Below, piece after piece: positions 7,599 through 16,222 of a stretch of DNA of 54,645 nucleotides. The notes under the pieces were generated by a model. That model saw nothing but the letters and a program-made list of their open reading frames with translations. It searched no databases and was not told the origin of the DNA. The position numbers and the translations under genes are program-made. Within the stretch, counting starts at the first letter, position 1; each line of letters opens with the position of its first letter. Origin of the DNA: Bacteroidota bacterium (lineage in GTDB: Bacteria; Bacteroidota; Ignavibacteria; UBA10030; UBA6906); assembly GCA_030835135.1 (NCBI GenBank), contig JAUQWO010000033.1, positions 1-54,645 of the forward strand. The letters are read 5' to 3'.

Positions 7599-9101
7599 TC
7601 ATCCGTGGAAATGGACGAGCCAGAGGATCGTGAAGATCGGAATGAGCACCGGGAGTGTATACCGCACGACGTACCCGAAGAACGTCGGGCATTCTACGCC
7701 GGCCTGCTCTGCGATGGACTTCACCATGAAATTCGGGCCGTTGCCGATGTACGTGGCCGCGCCGAAGAATACCGCCGCGATGGAGATCGACTCCAGGTGG
7801 ATCGGATGGTTTCCGATGATATAGCACACCGCGATATCGCTCACCGGCACGGACCCGGCCGCGATCAGATCATAGTGGTGGCGCAGCAGGGTCTGGTATG
7901 TCGCCAGGATGTCCGCAGGCAGGTCCGGCGGCAACGACGAGGCGATCCCTGCCTTTGCGGCGACGAGCGCCTGGACCGAGGACACGGTCTCGGGTGACAC
8001 GAACAGTCCGATCTGTGCGCTGAGGAAGTTCAGATACGTCGGCGCGTTGTCCAGGAACGCCGAGAGGATGCCCGTCGCCCAGTAGAATTGCCCCGCGCTC
8101 TGAATGCCGAGTACCGCGGCATTCGCTTCGAGCCAATCCAGCGCCGGGATCATCGTGGCGAAGATACCGACGAACAGGATCGCAACCTCCTTGATCGGCA
8201 GGAAGTTGAAATCGTTCTTCCTGTGGATCTCCTTCTTCGTCGTGAGATACGAGCCCGCGGCCGCGGCTGCCATGAGTGCCTCGCGGACGAACGGCGGGTC
8301 GGTGATGAACACGGCCACGAGGATCACGGCCAGGAAGAAGATGTTCTGCATCCCCTCCACACTCCCCTCTTCCGGGTGCTCATCCGCATCCCGCTGCACA
8401 CCTTTCGGAAGCGCACGGAACGACCGCAGATCGATCACATAGAAGACCGCGAGCAACAGTCCCATCCCGATCAGCCAGTATTCCCAGAGTTCCTCGAGTA
8501 CCCAGAAGAAGGGCACACCTTTGAGATAGCCGAGGAACAGCGGCGGATCGCCGATCGGCGTGAGGGCGCCACCCATGTTGCTCACCGCAAAGATGAAGAA
8601 CACCACGTGGAACGGCTTGATCCGGTATTTGTTCGCACGCAGGTACGGACGGATGAGGATCATTGAAGCACCGGTCGTCCCGACGATGTTCGCAAGGACG
8701 GCGCCGATGGCCAGCAGGAAGACGTTCGAGAAAGGTTCAGACTTCCCCCGGATCCGGATATGGATCCCGCCCGCCACGACGAACAAGGAACCGATCAGCA
8801 TGATGAAACTGACATACTCCACGAGCGTGTGGACCAGACGCGACGGTGCCTGCAGGACCGCGAGATAATACACGACCGTGATCAGGCCGAGGGCGATCGC
8901 CACGTAGGGGTAGTTGTGTTCCCACCAGTGCTTGTTGATGAACGGCGCCACCGCGATCGCCATCAGCAGGGTGACGAACGGGATGATCATCCACGGCGAC
9001 ACAGCGGCGGATGCGCCCCCTTCATTCGCGAGGAGCGTGCCCGGCAGCAACGCCATCAACGCCAGGAGCAACATGGTCATCAAGGTGGTCCGTGATCTCA
9101 T
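7599..9101 (-). CDS. nhaD: NhaD-type Na+/H+ antiporter within the complex I cluster
   Basis: A 500-residue transporter of the ion-transporter (ArsB/NhaD) superfamily. After a hydrophobic leader (TLMTMLLLALMALLPGTLLA) come about 12 membrane segments, with NhaD-like motifs: ANIVGTTGASMILIRPYLRAN, SNMGGALTPIGDPPLFLGYLKG, FLDNAPTYLNFLS and GNHPIHLESISIAAVFFGAATYIGNGPNF. The Thr-Gly-Asp and Asp-Asn-Ala-Pro clusters are where the cation pathway is expected. The start ATG at 9101 overlaps the nuoM stop in ATGA. Its place between nuoM and nuoN implies co-production with complex I. I recall the same association reported for Rhodothermus marinus. Ion specificity is inferred. Confidence 0.88.
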   Translation of the reverse strand: MRSRTTLMTMLLLALMALLPGTLLANEGGASAAVSPWMIIPFVTLLMAIAVAPFINKHWWEHNYPYVAIALGLITVVYYLAVLQAPSRLVHTLVEYVSFIMLIGSLFVVAGGIHIRIRGKSEPFSNVFLLAIGAVLANIVGTTGASMILIRPYLRANKYRIKPFHVVFFIFAVSNMGGALTPIGDPPLFLGYLKGVPFFWVLEELWEYWLIGMGLLLAVFYVIDLRSFRALPKGVQRDADEHPEEGSVEGMQNIFFLAVILVAVFITDPPFVREALMAAAAAGSYLTTKKEIHRKNDFNFLPIKEVAILFVGIFATMIPALDWLEANAAVLGIQSAGQFYWATGILSAFLDNAPTYLNFLSAQIGLFVSPETVSSVQALVAAKAGIASSLPPDLPADILATYQTLLRHHYDLIAAGSVPVSDIAVCYIIGNHPIHLESISIAAVFFGAATYIGNGPNFMVKSIAEQAGVECPTFFGYVVRYTLPVLIPIFTILWLVHFHG

Positions 9102-10669
9102 GGGAGTAGTTGCTTTCCGTTGGACACGGGGACGAGTGCCATGCCGGCGGGGGCGCCGCGGCGCGCATCCTCGAGGCGCTGCACCACCTGTTTGGTCGCC
9201 ACGGCCGATTTGTCCAGGAACGTCTTCGGATAGATGCCGATCCACACGATGAACACGAGCACGGGCACCAGCACCACCCATTCGCGGACGGTGAGGTCCT
9301 TCAGCTTCGCATTCTCGGGGTTCTCGGCCTTTCCGAAGAAGACGCGCTGGTAGCTCCACAGCAGATAGACCGCGGCCAGGATCACGCCACTCGCGCCGAG
9401 CACGGCATACCAGCGGGAAGCAAGGAATGTGGATTTGAATGCACCGAGGAGTATCAGGAATTCTCCAACGAAGCCGTTCAGGCCGGGGAGCCCGACGGAC
9501 GAGAGCATCACGATCATGAACATGGTGGCGTACACCGGGACGATGCGCGCGATCCCGCCGTACTCCTTGATCATGCGTGTATGTCTGCGGTCATAGATCA
9601 TGCCGACCAGGAGGAACAAACCGCCGGTCGAGAGGCCGTGACTGATCATCTGAAGCATTCCGCCCTGCACACCCTCTTCGGTCAACGACATGATACCGAG
9701 GACCACGAAGCCGAGGTGCGACACGGAGGAATACGCCACGAGTTTCTTGAGGTCAGGCTGGACGGTCGAGACGAGCGCGCCATAGATGATGCCGATCACC
9801 GCAAGCGCGGCGACATACGGGAGGAACTCGATGGCTGCCGCCGGGAAGAGCGGCAGGCTGAACCGCACAAGGCCGTACGTTCCCATCTTGAGGAGCACGC
9901 CGGCAAGGATCACCGAACCGGCCGTCGGTGCCTGCACGTGCGCATCAGGCAGCCACGTATGCAGCGGGAAGATCGGTACTTTGATCGCGAAGCTCAGGGT
10001 GAACGCCAGGAACATCCAGGACTGGATCCCGAACGGGATCGACGGTGCGATATCGTACAGCGTGAGCAGGTTCGTCGTGAAGTGCCCGCCTTCCACCGTC
10101 GATGCATAGTAGCCGAGCCAGATGATGGCCACGAGCATCAGCAGGCTGCCGGCCATCGTGTACAGGAAGAACTTCACGGCGGCATACACGCGTTCCGCCC
10201 CGCCCCAGATGCCGATGATGAAATACATCGGGATCAGCATGAACTCCCAGAACACGTAGAACAGGAACATGTCGAGCGACAGGAACACACCGAGCGTACC
10301 CATTTCAAGGAGCAGCATCAGCGCCACGAAACCCTTCAGTCGGTCCTTCACCGAATCCCACGAGGCCAGGAGAGCGATGGGCGTCAGGAAGGTTGTCAGC
10401 ACGACCAGCAACAGGGAGATCCCGTCGATGCCGATGTGGTAACTGACATCGAGTGACGGGATCCATGGGACGCGCTCGACGAACTGCATGCCGGGCGCGG
10501 CCGCATCGAAGGCGATGAAGAGCCACACGGAGAGCACAAACGCCACGAGGGAGAACGCAATGCCGGTCGCCTTGATCGCACCGGCCGCCTGCCGCGGAAG
10601 AAGGAAGACGATGGCGGCACCGAGCACGGGCAACGCGAGGACGATACTGAGTATGTTCTGCGTGATCAT
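9098..10669 (-). CDS. nuoM: NADH-quinone oxidoreductase subunit M
   Basis: Second antiporter-like subunit of the complex I membrane arm, 523 residues. The conserved Glu of helix 5 is seen in FYVFWEFMLIPMYFIIGIWGG and the Lys of helix 7 in AAVKFFLYTMAGS. The discontinuous-helix region reads IKVPIFPLHTWLPDAHVQAPT, followed by VAYSSVSHLGFVVLGI. Subunit M is distinguished from L and N by the YHIGIDGISLLLVVLTTFL segment. ATG at 10669 follows the nuoL stop after 15 nt. The downstream partner is the nhaD-like gene, with a 4-nt overlap. Confidence 0.97.
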   Translation of the reverse strand: MITQNILSIVLALPVLGAAIVFLLPRQAAGAIKATGIAFSLVAFVLSVWLFIAFDAAAPGMQFVERVPWIPSLDVSYHIGIDGISLLLVVLTTFLTPIALLASWDSVKDRLKGFVALMLLLEMGTLGVFLSLDMFLFYVFWEFMLIPMYFIIGIWGGAERVYAAVKFFLYTMAGSLLMLVAIIWLGYYASTVEGGHFTTNLLTLYDIAPSIPFGIQSWMFLAFTLSFAIKVPIFPLHTWLPDAHVQAPTAGSVILAGVLLKMGTYGLVRFSLPLFPAAAIEFLPYVAALAVIGIIYGALVSTVQPDLKKLVAYSSVSHLGFVVLGIMSLTEEGVQGGMLQMISHGLSTGGLFLLVGMIYDRRHTRMIKEYGGIARIVPVYATMFMIVMLSSVGLPGLNGFVGEFLILLGAFKSTFLASRWYAVLGASGVILAAVYLLWSYQRVFFGKAENPENAKLKDLTVREWVVLVPVLVFIVWIGIYPKTFLDKSAVATKQVVQRLEDARRGAPAGMALVPVSNGKQLLP

Positions 10670-10684
10670 CGAACGTCCGGATAT

Positions 10685-12616
10685 TTAGTGTACAAGGAGC
10701 CATCCAAGGATGGCCACCACGCCAAGGACGAAGGCGAGGGCATAGCCCTGCGCAACACCGGTCTGCACCACGCGTACCGTGCGGCTCAGGTATGCAACGA
10801 AGCGTGCCGAGGCATTCACGAGCCAGTCGATCACGCCGACGTCGATCCCCTTCCAGAGGATGCGCTCCGAGCCCTTCTGGATCGGGTTCACGACCACGGC
10901 ATCATAGGCTTCATCGACGAAGTACTTGTTGACGAGGACCCTGTGGATCACCGGGAACCGCGCCGCGATACCTTCGGGCACCCCGGTCGTGCTGCGGTAC
11001 CAGCGGCGGGCAACAAGGATGCCGCCGAGTGCAACGCCGACGGAGACGATCATGAGGGTGTACTCGAGCACATGGCTCGCATGCCCTTCATGCGGCAGCT
11101 TGTCCAGCGCGGGACGGAACACCGGCTCCAGCCACTGCTCGATGGCATTGCCGCCGCCGAGCGCCGCCGGGATACCGAGGACACCTCCGAACACCGAGAG
11201 GAATGCAAGGACCATCAACGGCACGGTCATCGTTGCCGGGGCTTCGTGGGGATGCTTGCCATGCGCCCACCGCGGCTCGCCGTCGAACGTGAGGGACACC
11301 AGACGGAACATGTAGAACGCCGTGAGGATCGCGCCGAAGAGTCCCATCGCCCAGAGAACGATATGTCCGCCGGCGAACGCCTTCCAGAGGATCTCATCCT
11401 TGCTGAAGAACCCGGAGAACGGAAAGATGCCCGCGATCGCCAGCGATGCCAGCAGGAACGTCCGGTACGTGATCGGGACATGGGACTTCAACCCGCCCAT
11501 CTTCTGGATGTCCTGTTCCTCGTGCATCGCATGGATCACCGACCCTGCGCCGAGGAAGAGCAACGCTTTGAAGAACGCGTGCGTCATCACGTGGAAGATC
11601 CCCGCCGTGAAGGCGCCGACGCCCATGGCAAGGAACATGTAGCCGAGCTGGCTCACGGTCGAGTACGCGAGCACCTTCTTGATGTCGTTCTGCACGAGGC
11701 CGATCGTCGCCGCGAAGAGTGCGGTCGATGCGCCGATGACCGCCACGACGGTCATCGTGGCAGGGGCCAGCGCATACAGGAGCGAACAGCGGGCGACCAT
11801 ATAGACGCCCGCGGTCACCATCGTGGCGGCATGGATGAGTGCGCTGACGGGCGTCGGGCCCGCCATGGCATCGGGGAGCCAGACGAAGAGCGGGATCTGC
11901 GCCGACTTCCCTGTCGCCCCGACAAAGAGCGCCAGGGTGATGGCGAGCATGATCGGGGCGCCCACCGGAAAGGCCTCTGCCTGGGCGAAGACCGGCGCGA
12001 AGCGGAGCGTGCCGAACGTCGTGAAGATCAGGAACATGCCGATCAGGAATCCGAAGTCGCCGATCCTGTTCACGATGAAGGCCTTCTTCGCGGCATCCCC
12101 CGTCGTCCCCTTCTCGAAGTTCCGGTCGTACCAGAACCCGATCAGGAGATACGAGCAGAGCCCGACGCCTTCCCAGCCCAGGAACATGAGCAGGAAGTTG
12201 TCTGCGAGGATCAGATTGAGCATCGCGAAAATGAACAGGTTCAGGTACGTGAAGAATCGCCAGAACCCCGGATCGCCATGCATATACCCGATCGCATAGA
12301 CATGAATGAGGAACCCGACACCGGTCACGATCAGGAGCATCACGACCGAGAGCGGGTCGATCTGGTACGCGATGCTCGTCTGCAGCCCGCCTGCCGAGAT
12401 CCAGGGGAAGAGTTCCACCACGTGCGTACGGTGTTCCGGATCGGCGGCCAGCATCGAGAACAGCACATTGAGTCCGATCAGGAACCCGATGCCGACGGCA
12501 GCGCTGCCGATGGCACCGATCACGGCTTCCCGTTTGATGAGCCTGCCGAGAAGACCGTTGATCAGAAAGCCGATGAACGGCAGCAGGACCGCGAGGGGGA
12601 CCAGTTCGTAGGTCAT
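10685..12616 (-). CDS. nuoL: NADH-quinone oxidoreductase subunit L
   Basis: The distal and largest antiporter-like subunit of complex I, 643 residues. Beyond the shared 14-helix core (IPLFVWLPDAMAGPTPVSALIHAATMVTAGVYMVAR, read in pieces) it has the long C-terminal extension. That extension ends in further hydrophobic helices and corresponds to the lateral HL helix that runs along N, M and L. Motifs LGWEGVGLCSYLLIGFWY and AYSTVSQLGYMFLAMG are intact. The start is ATG at 12616, which shares one base with the nuoK stop (TGATG). Confidence 0.97.
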   Translation of the reverse strand: MTYELVPLAVLLPFIGFLINGLLGRLIKREAVIGAIGSAAVGIGFLIGLNVLFSMLAADPEHRTHVVELFPWISAGGLQTSIAYQIDPLSVVMLLIVTGVGFLIHVYAIGYMHGDPGFWRFFTYLNLFIFAMLNLILADNFLLMFLGWEGVGLCSYLLIGFWYDRNFEKGTTGDAAKKAFIVNRIGDFGFLIGMFLIFTTFGTLRFAPVFAQAEAFPVGAPIMLAITLALFVGATGKSAQIPLFVWLPDAMAGPTPVSALIHAATMVTAGVYMVARCSLLYALAPATMTVVAVIGASTALFAATIGLVQNDIKKVLAYSTVSQLGYMFLAMGVGAFTAGIFHVMTHAFFKALLFLGAGSVIHAMHEEQDIQKMGGLKSHVPITYRTFLLASLAIAGIFPFSGFFSKDEILWKAFAGGHIVLWAMGLFGAILTAFYMFRLVSLTFDGEPRWAHGKHPHEAPATMTVPLMVLAFLSVFGGVLGIPAALGGGNAIEQWLEPVFRPALDKLPHEGHASHVLEYTLMIVSVGVALGGILVARRWYRSTTGVPEGIAARFPVIHRVLVNKYFVDEAYDAVVVNPIQKGSERILWKGIDVGVIDWLVNASARFVAYLSRTVRVVQTGVAQGYALAFVLGVVAILGWLLVH

Positions 12617-12921
12617 CACCACTTCAGAATGTTGATGTCGTCAAGATGGACGGTTGGCTTGTTGCGATACACCGCGATCACGATAGCGAGTCCGACCGCC
12701 GCCTCCGCAGCAGCCACGGCCATCACGAAGAAGACCAGCGCCTGCCCGGTGACGTCACCGAGGAAGGAGGAGAACGCGACCAGGGTCAGGTTCACGGAGT
12801 TAAGCATGAGTTCGATCGCCATGAACACCACGATCACGTTCCGGCGGACAAGGACGCCCACGACGCCGATCGTGAACAGCACGGCGCTCAGGGCAAGGTA
12901 GTACGGCAGTGGGACGGACAT
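12616..12921 (-). CDS. nuoK: NADH-quinone oxidoreductase subunit K
   Basis: A 101-residue subunit with three membrane helices that links the proton channels to the quinone site. The two functionally important membrane glutamates are present: [18 protein letters not shown] in helix 2 and [19 protein letters not shown] in helix 3. Length is exactly typical. It lies 9 nt after nuoJ and overlaps nuoL by one base, consistent with stoichiometric production of the membrane arm. Confidence 0.97.
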   Translation of the reverse strand: MSVPLPYYLALSAVLFTIGVVGVLVRRNVIVVFMAIELMLNSVNLTLVAFSSFLGDVTGQALVFFVMAVAAAEAAVGLAIVIAVYRNKPTVHLDDINILKW

Positions 12922-12930
12922 AGGGTTCTC

Positions 12931-13446
12931 TCAGGACAGGCGACGTTTTGCAAGGATCACCGCACCGACCACGGCGATCAGCAGGAGCAGGCCGGTGATC
13001 TGGAGCGGGAAGAGAAAGCCGGAATACAGCGCGTGCCCCATCGACTCCACGGTGCCCAGGCCGGACGGCCGCATGGCAGCCACAACGATGCTGCCCGCAC
13101 CGGGGGCCATGGTGAACAGGTACAGGAGCTCGAGGAGGAATGCCACCATCAGGACGCCGCCCGCGATCATCCGGAGGTTCGGTCTGAAGGAAAGACTGAC
13201 CTCATCGCCCACATTCAGGAGCATGATCACAAAGACCACCAGGACCATGATGGCACCGGCATAGACCGCGATCTCAAGGACGGCGAGGAGCTGGGCCTCG
13301 AGGAGGAGATACAGGGCGGCCAGGCAGAAGAAATTGCCGATCAGGCTGATGGCGCTGGTCACCGGATTGCGCTGGAAGACCATCAGGACGGCCGTTGTCA
13401 CCGCGCAGGCGGCGAGAAAGGCGAAAAGGAGTTGTTCTGCTATCAC
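12931..13446 (-). CDS. nuoJ: NADH-quinone oxidoreductase subunit J
   Basis: Subunit J of the complex I membrane arm, about 171 residues with five hydrophobic helices. The signature third helix with the conserved Tyr and pi-bulge is EIAVYAGAIMVLVVFVIMLL. The frame is open upstream to an ATG at 13530, but that codon lies inside the terminator of the preceding gene and upstream of the predicted promoter (13491-13519). The GTG at 13446 (VIAEQLLFAFLAACAV) is therefore chosen and gives a normal N-terminus. This is the first gene of the cluster: nuoA to nuoI are not here. Confidence 0.93.
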   Translation of the reverse strand: MIAEQLLFAFLAACAVTTAVLMVFQRNPVTSAISLIGNFFCLAALYLLLEAQLLAVLEIAVYAGAIMVLVVFVIMLLNVGDEVSLSFRPNLRMIAGGVLMVAFLLELLYLFTMAPGAGSIVVAAMRPSGLGTVESMGHALYSGFLFPLQITGLLLLIAVVGAVILAKRRLS

Positions 13447-13490
13447 GGGAGCGGTTGTCCGTTTTGCGCACAAACGTTTTTGGAAGAGAG

Positions 13491-13519
13491 AACATACGAC
13501 AAAATGCCCAGAGAAGCAA
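13491..13519 (-). promoter_or_regulatory. Promoter of the nuoJKLM-nhaD-nuoN cluster
   Basis: On the minus strand TTGCTT (13514-13519) - 17 bp - TATGTT (13491-13496). Transcription would begin near 13484, leaving a leader of about 38 bases before the nuoJ GTG. The -35 hexamer lies in the T-rich tail of the terminator for the preceding gene, so one short region ends one unit and begins the next. Confidence 0.55.
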
Positions 13520-13520
13520 A

Positions 13521-13540
13521 GAACGGGCATTTCAGCCCGT
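13521..13540 (-). terminator. Intrinsic terminator after the small barrel protein gene
   Basis: Minus-strand hairpin ACGGGC-TGAAAT-GCCCGT (13523-13540) followed by TCTTTGCTTCT. It begins at the stop codon of the 13540-14037 gene. The stem is short but GC-rich and the tail is T-rich. It should separate the asnS/ABC unit from the nuo cluster. Confidence 0.6.
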
Positions 13541-14037
13541 CAGAAATAGTAATGCAGCCCGAATTGGGGTAAGGGCAACACCGTCGCATCCGAGAAGTAC
13601 GTGAAGATCAGCTCCACTGTCGCATGGAACCCCTGTCCGGAATACATCTCGCCGCCCAGACCCAGCCCGACACGTTCGGGGGCCTCCATCTCGTTGTGAT
13701 TGGCCGTGCCGGCATAGTAGTACGCGAAGGCCCCGGCCACGAAGAACCTCGTTGCACCGCCACGGGAGAGGTCGATCTGCAACTCGCCACCGATGTCGTA
13801 CAGGAGCCTGTCATCCACTTTGATGATCCCGCCGTTGATCTCATAACTGACAACGGAGGGAAGGTGATGACGGAAACTGAGGCCGAGGCCGGATGCCGGA
13901 CCCGCTGCGATGCCGAGACCGAACACGCTTTCCCGCAAACGCCCTGCACTCCCCGGTTCCGGAGTCACCACCTGAGACCATGCGGCTGCCGTGAGGCATG
14001 CAACCGCAGCAAGGAGAGTCAATGCGCGAGTCATCAT
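13540..14037 (-). CDS. Small predicted outer-membrane beta-barrel protein
   Basis: I do not recognise a named family. The 165-residue product begins with a clear signal peptide (MMTRALTLLAAVACLTAAAWS, cleavage expected before QVVTP). It continues as alternating short amphipathic strands rich in Gly and aromatic residues (GLGLSFRHHL, FFVAGAFAYYY, VGLGLGGEMYS) and ends in HYYF. A terminal Phe is the usual beta-signal for insertion by the BAM complex, so an eight-stranded barrel is likely. It lies 7 nt after the ABC permease gene with a good AGGAAG site, hence is probably in that operon. Function unknown. Confidence 0.75.
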   Translation of the reverse strand: MMTRALTLLAAVACLTAAAWSQVVTPEPGSAGRLRESVFGLGIAAGPASGLGLSFRHHLPSVVSYEINGGIIKVDDRLLYDIGGELQIDLSRGGATRFFVAGAFAYYYAGTANHNEMEAPERVGLGLGGEMYSGQGFHATVELIFTYFSDATVLPLPQFGLHYYF

Positions 14038-14044
14038 GAGCTTC

Positions 14045-15283
14045 CTATCCCGTTCGTATCCAGCGGAGGATCTCTTTGAATCCGGGGGTCTTGCCGGTGG
14101 AAAGGACCCCGATGCGGAAGATGCGCCCGGCAGCGATCATGCCGAAGTAGATCGACACGACCATGATCACCGTCGAGAGAAGGATCTCCCACCATTCAGG
14201 CATCAGGATGGGGATCCGCAACGCCATCATCGTCGGCGTCAGCAGGGGGACGAAACTGAGCACTTTGATCCACGGTGCACCGGGGTCCTTCATCGCGGGG
14301 ATCGCCAGCACGATAGGGAGCACGAGGAACAGCACCAGGTAGGAGGTGACCTGCTGCGCTTCCTGTTCGGTATTGAACGGCGCCCCCGCGCCGATGAACA
14401 CGGCAGCGTAGAACAGATACCCCAGGATGAAATAGAGAATGAGCAGGCCGGCCTGGGCCGGGTCGACGACGCTGATATTGAATTTCGCCGAGACCGCGAT
14501 CCCGATCGCCGCCCAGAACGCCATCTGGGTAAGGCCCAGACCACTGAGTCCGAGAACCTTGCCGACCATCAGGTCGGTAGGCGAGCACGATGAGACCAGC
14601 ACCTCGACGATGCGGTTGGATTTCTCTTCGATCATCGAACGGACCAGCATCTGCCCGGAGGTCATGATCAGCAGGAAGAGCATCATGAGGAAGACATACG
14701 CGGAGATGAAGACCTTTTCGAACCCGCCGCCGTCCTTCCCCTCGTCCTCGATCTTCACTATGCGCACATCGAGGGGCACATGGAGCTTCGAGAGTATATC
14801 CTCATCCAGCCCGAGCTCGCGCACACGTTCTTCCGCCAGGATGCCATGCAGCGTCTCGCGGATGCGGGAGCTGATCTCGAAATCCCCCACGACCTTCGAG
14901 CGGTACTCCACGACGGAATCGCCGGGCGTCAGCACAATGAACCCCTCGAATTCCCCCGCCTCCAGGCGCTGCACAGCCTGTGCCTCAAGCACCTTCACGT
15001 CCATGGCGGGCGAGGCGATGAGCGGCATCACCACGTAGTTGGGAAGGCCGCTCGGCAACGTGTAGGACGATTGCAGACGTTCCGCAAGGACCGGGGCGAT
15101 CGAATTGTCCTTTGCCAGCACGGCGAGCGTACGGCTCGTGCTGTCCGACTGCGCGGCGAAGAATCCCGGCAACACCCCCATGGCGATCATGATCACCGGC
15201 GTCAGGAAGAGCCCGATGAGGAATGCCTTGCTCTTGACCTTCTCGAGATACTCCCAGCGAGCAACCGCGAATGCCTTCGTCAT
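14045..15283 (-). CDS. ABC-2 type transporter permease (NatB-like)
   Basis: A 412-residue membrane component of an ABC exporter. The layout is that of NatB/YhaP-type ABC-2 permeases. There is an N-terminal helix after TKAFAVARWEYLEKVKSKAF, a large extracytoplasmic loop of about 150 residues, and then five to six helices. The helices begin at VFISAYVFLMMLFLLIMTSG, followed by the conserved EEKSNRIVEVLVSSCSP loop. The substrate is unknown; NatAB of Bacillus exports sodium and other members export antibiotics or lipids. The start overlaps the ATPase stop by 4 nt. Confidence 0.88.
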   Translation of the reverse strand: MTKAFAVARWEYLEKVKSKAFLIGLFLTPVIMIAMGVLPGFFAAQSDSTSRTLAVLAKDNSIAPVLAERLQSSYTLPSGLPNYVVMPLIASPAMDVKVLEAQAVQRLEAGEFEGFIVLTPGDSVVEYRSKVVGDFEISSRIRETLHGILAEERVRELGLDEDILSKLHVPLDVRIVKIEDEGKDGGGFEKVFISAYVFLMMLFLLIMTSGQMLVRSMIEEKSNRIVEVLVSSCSPTDLMVGKVLGLSGLGLTQMAFWAAIGIAVSAKFNISVVDPAQAGLLILYFILGYLFYAAVFIGAGAPFNTEQEAQQVTSYLVLFLVLPIVLAIPAMKDPGAPWIKVLSFVPLLTPTMMALRIPILMPEWWEILLSTVIMVVSIYFGMIAAGRIFRIGVLSTGKTPGFKEILRWIRTG

Positions 15284-16197
15284 TGTGCCGCCTCCCCCTG
15301 CCCGTCGGCAGGATCGCCCACCACCTGCAGGAAGATCGAATGCAGCGACGGTTCCAGCAGCTCCACCTTCCGCAGTTCCACCCGCGGGTTGATGGCGTCG
15401 ATCACGGTGCGCGTCATGGCGCCCGTCTCCAGTTCGAGCTCTGCACTCCGTTCGTACAGCAGCGTACGCTGGACACCCGGAAGGTGCTCCATGAACCCGC
15501 CGTCGCCGTCGAACTCCACATGCAGGGTGTTCTTGCCGTACCGTTGTTTCACGTCGCGGACCGCACCGCCGAGCACGACAGCGCCGCGGTTGATCAGACA
15601 GAGGGTGTCGCTCAGCCGTTCGGCCTGGTCCATCTGGTGGGTGGACAGAATGATCGCCTTCCCGTCCTGTTTCATGTCCAGGAGGATGTCCTTGAAGAGC
15701 AGCTGGTTCACGGGGTCGAGCCCGGAGAACGGCTCATCGAGGATGATCAGCGAGGGGTCATGGAGGACCGAGGCGATGAACTGGATCTTCTGCTGATTGC
15801 CTTTGGAGAATTCCTCGACCTTCCGGTTCTCCTGGCCCGACAGCTCGAGGCGCTTCAGCCAGAGGTGCGCCCGCTCCCGCGCGGCGGTGCGCGTGAGTCC
15901 GCGCAATTCCCCGAAGTAGACGAGCGTATCCATCACCCTGCTCTTCTTGTACAATCCGCGTTCCTCGGGCAGATAGCCGAGCACATTGCGGGTCGCCTCG
16001 GTGAAGGGGCTTCCGTTGTACAGGATGCTTCCCCCATCGGGCTCGAGGATGTGCAGGATCATTCGGATCGTGGTGGTCTTCCCCGCCCCGTTGGGGCCGA
16101 GAAGGCCGAAGATCTCACCGGCGTTCACGGTGAACGTTACCCCGTTCACCGCAACGACGGACGAGAAGCGCTTGACAAGGTCCTGAACGGTCAACAT
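15280..16197 (-). CDS. ABC transporter ATP-binding protein (NatA-like)
   Basis: The ATPase partner of the adjacent permease, 305 residues. Visible motifs are Walker A GPNGAGKTT at 34-42, the signature SKGNQQK at 131-137 (the NatA-type variant of LSGGQ), Walker B LIILDEP around 150-156 and the H-loop STHQM. The last 80 residues match the C-terminal extension (DUF4162-like) common in this subfamily. It follows asnS by 25 nt and overlaps the permease gene in ATGA, so the exporter is translated as a pair. Confidence 0.92.
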   Translation of the reverse strand: MLTVQDLVKRFSSVVAVNGVTFTVNAGEIFGLLGPNGAGKTTTIRMILHILEPDGGSILYNGSPFTEATRNVLGYLPEERGLYKKSRVMDTLVYFGELRGLTRTAARERAHLWLKRLELSGQENRKVEEFSKGNQQKIQFIASVLHDPSLIILDEPFSGLDPVNQLLFKDILLDMKQDGKAIILSTHQMDQAERLSDTLCLINRGAVVLGGAVRDVKQRYGKNTLHVEFDGDGGFMEHLPGVQRTLLYERSAELELETGAMTRTVIDAINPRVELRKVELLEPSLHSIFLQVVGDPADGQGEAAQ

Positions 16198-16222
16198 GGA
16201 TCGTGTGGGTCCTTCTCCGGGA

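Noticed and set aside
9102-9359. N-terminal extension of the nhaD-like frame
   Set aside because: The 86 extra residues lie out of frame in nuoM and are Arg- and Gly-rich; ATG 9101 has the expected ATGA coupling and a hydrophobic leader.
9110-10456. A 448-codon plus-strand open frame opposite nuoM
   Set aside because: Same compositional artefact: charged, low-complexity product opposite an unmistakable NuoM.
10688-12901. A 737-codon open frame on the plus strand opposite nuoL and nuoK
   Set aside because: The product is rich in Arg, His, Asp and Glu with no hydrophobic core or motif; it mirrors membrane-protein codons in GC-rich DNA, and the minus strand encodes clear NuoL and NuoK.
13447-13530. 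nuoJ start at ATG 13530
   Set aside because: That ATG is in the stem of the preceding terminator and upstream of the likely promoter; family alignment starts near the GTG at 13446.
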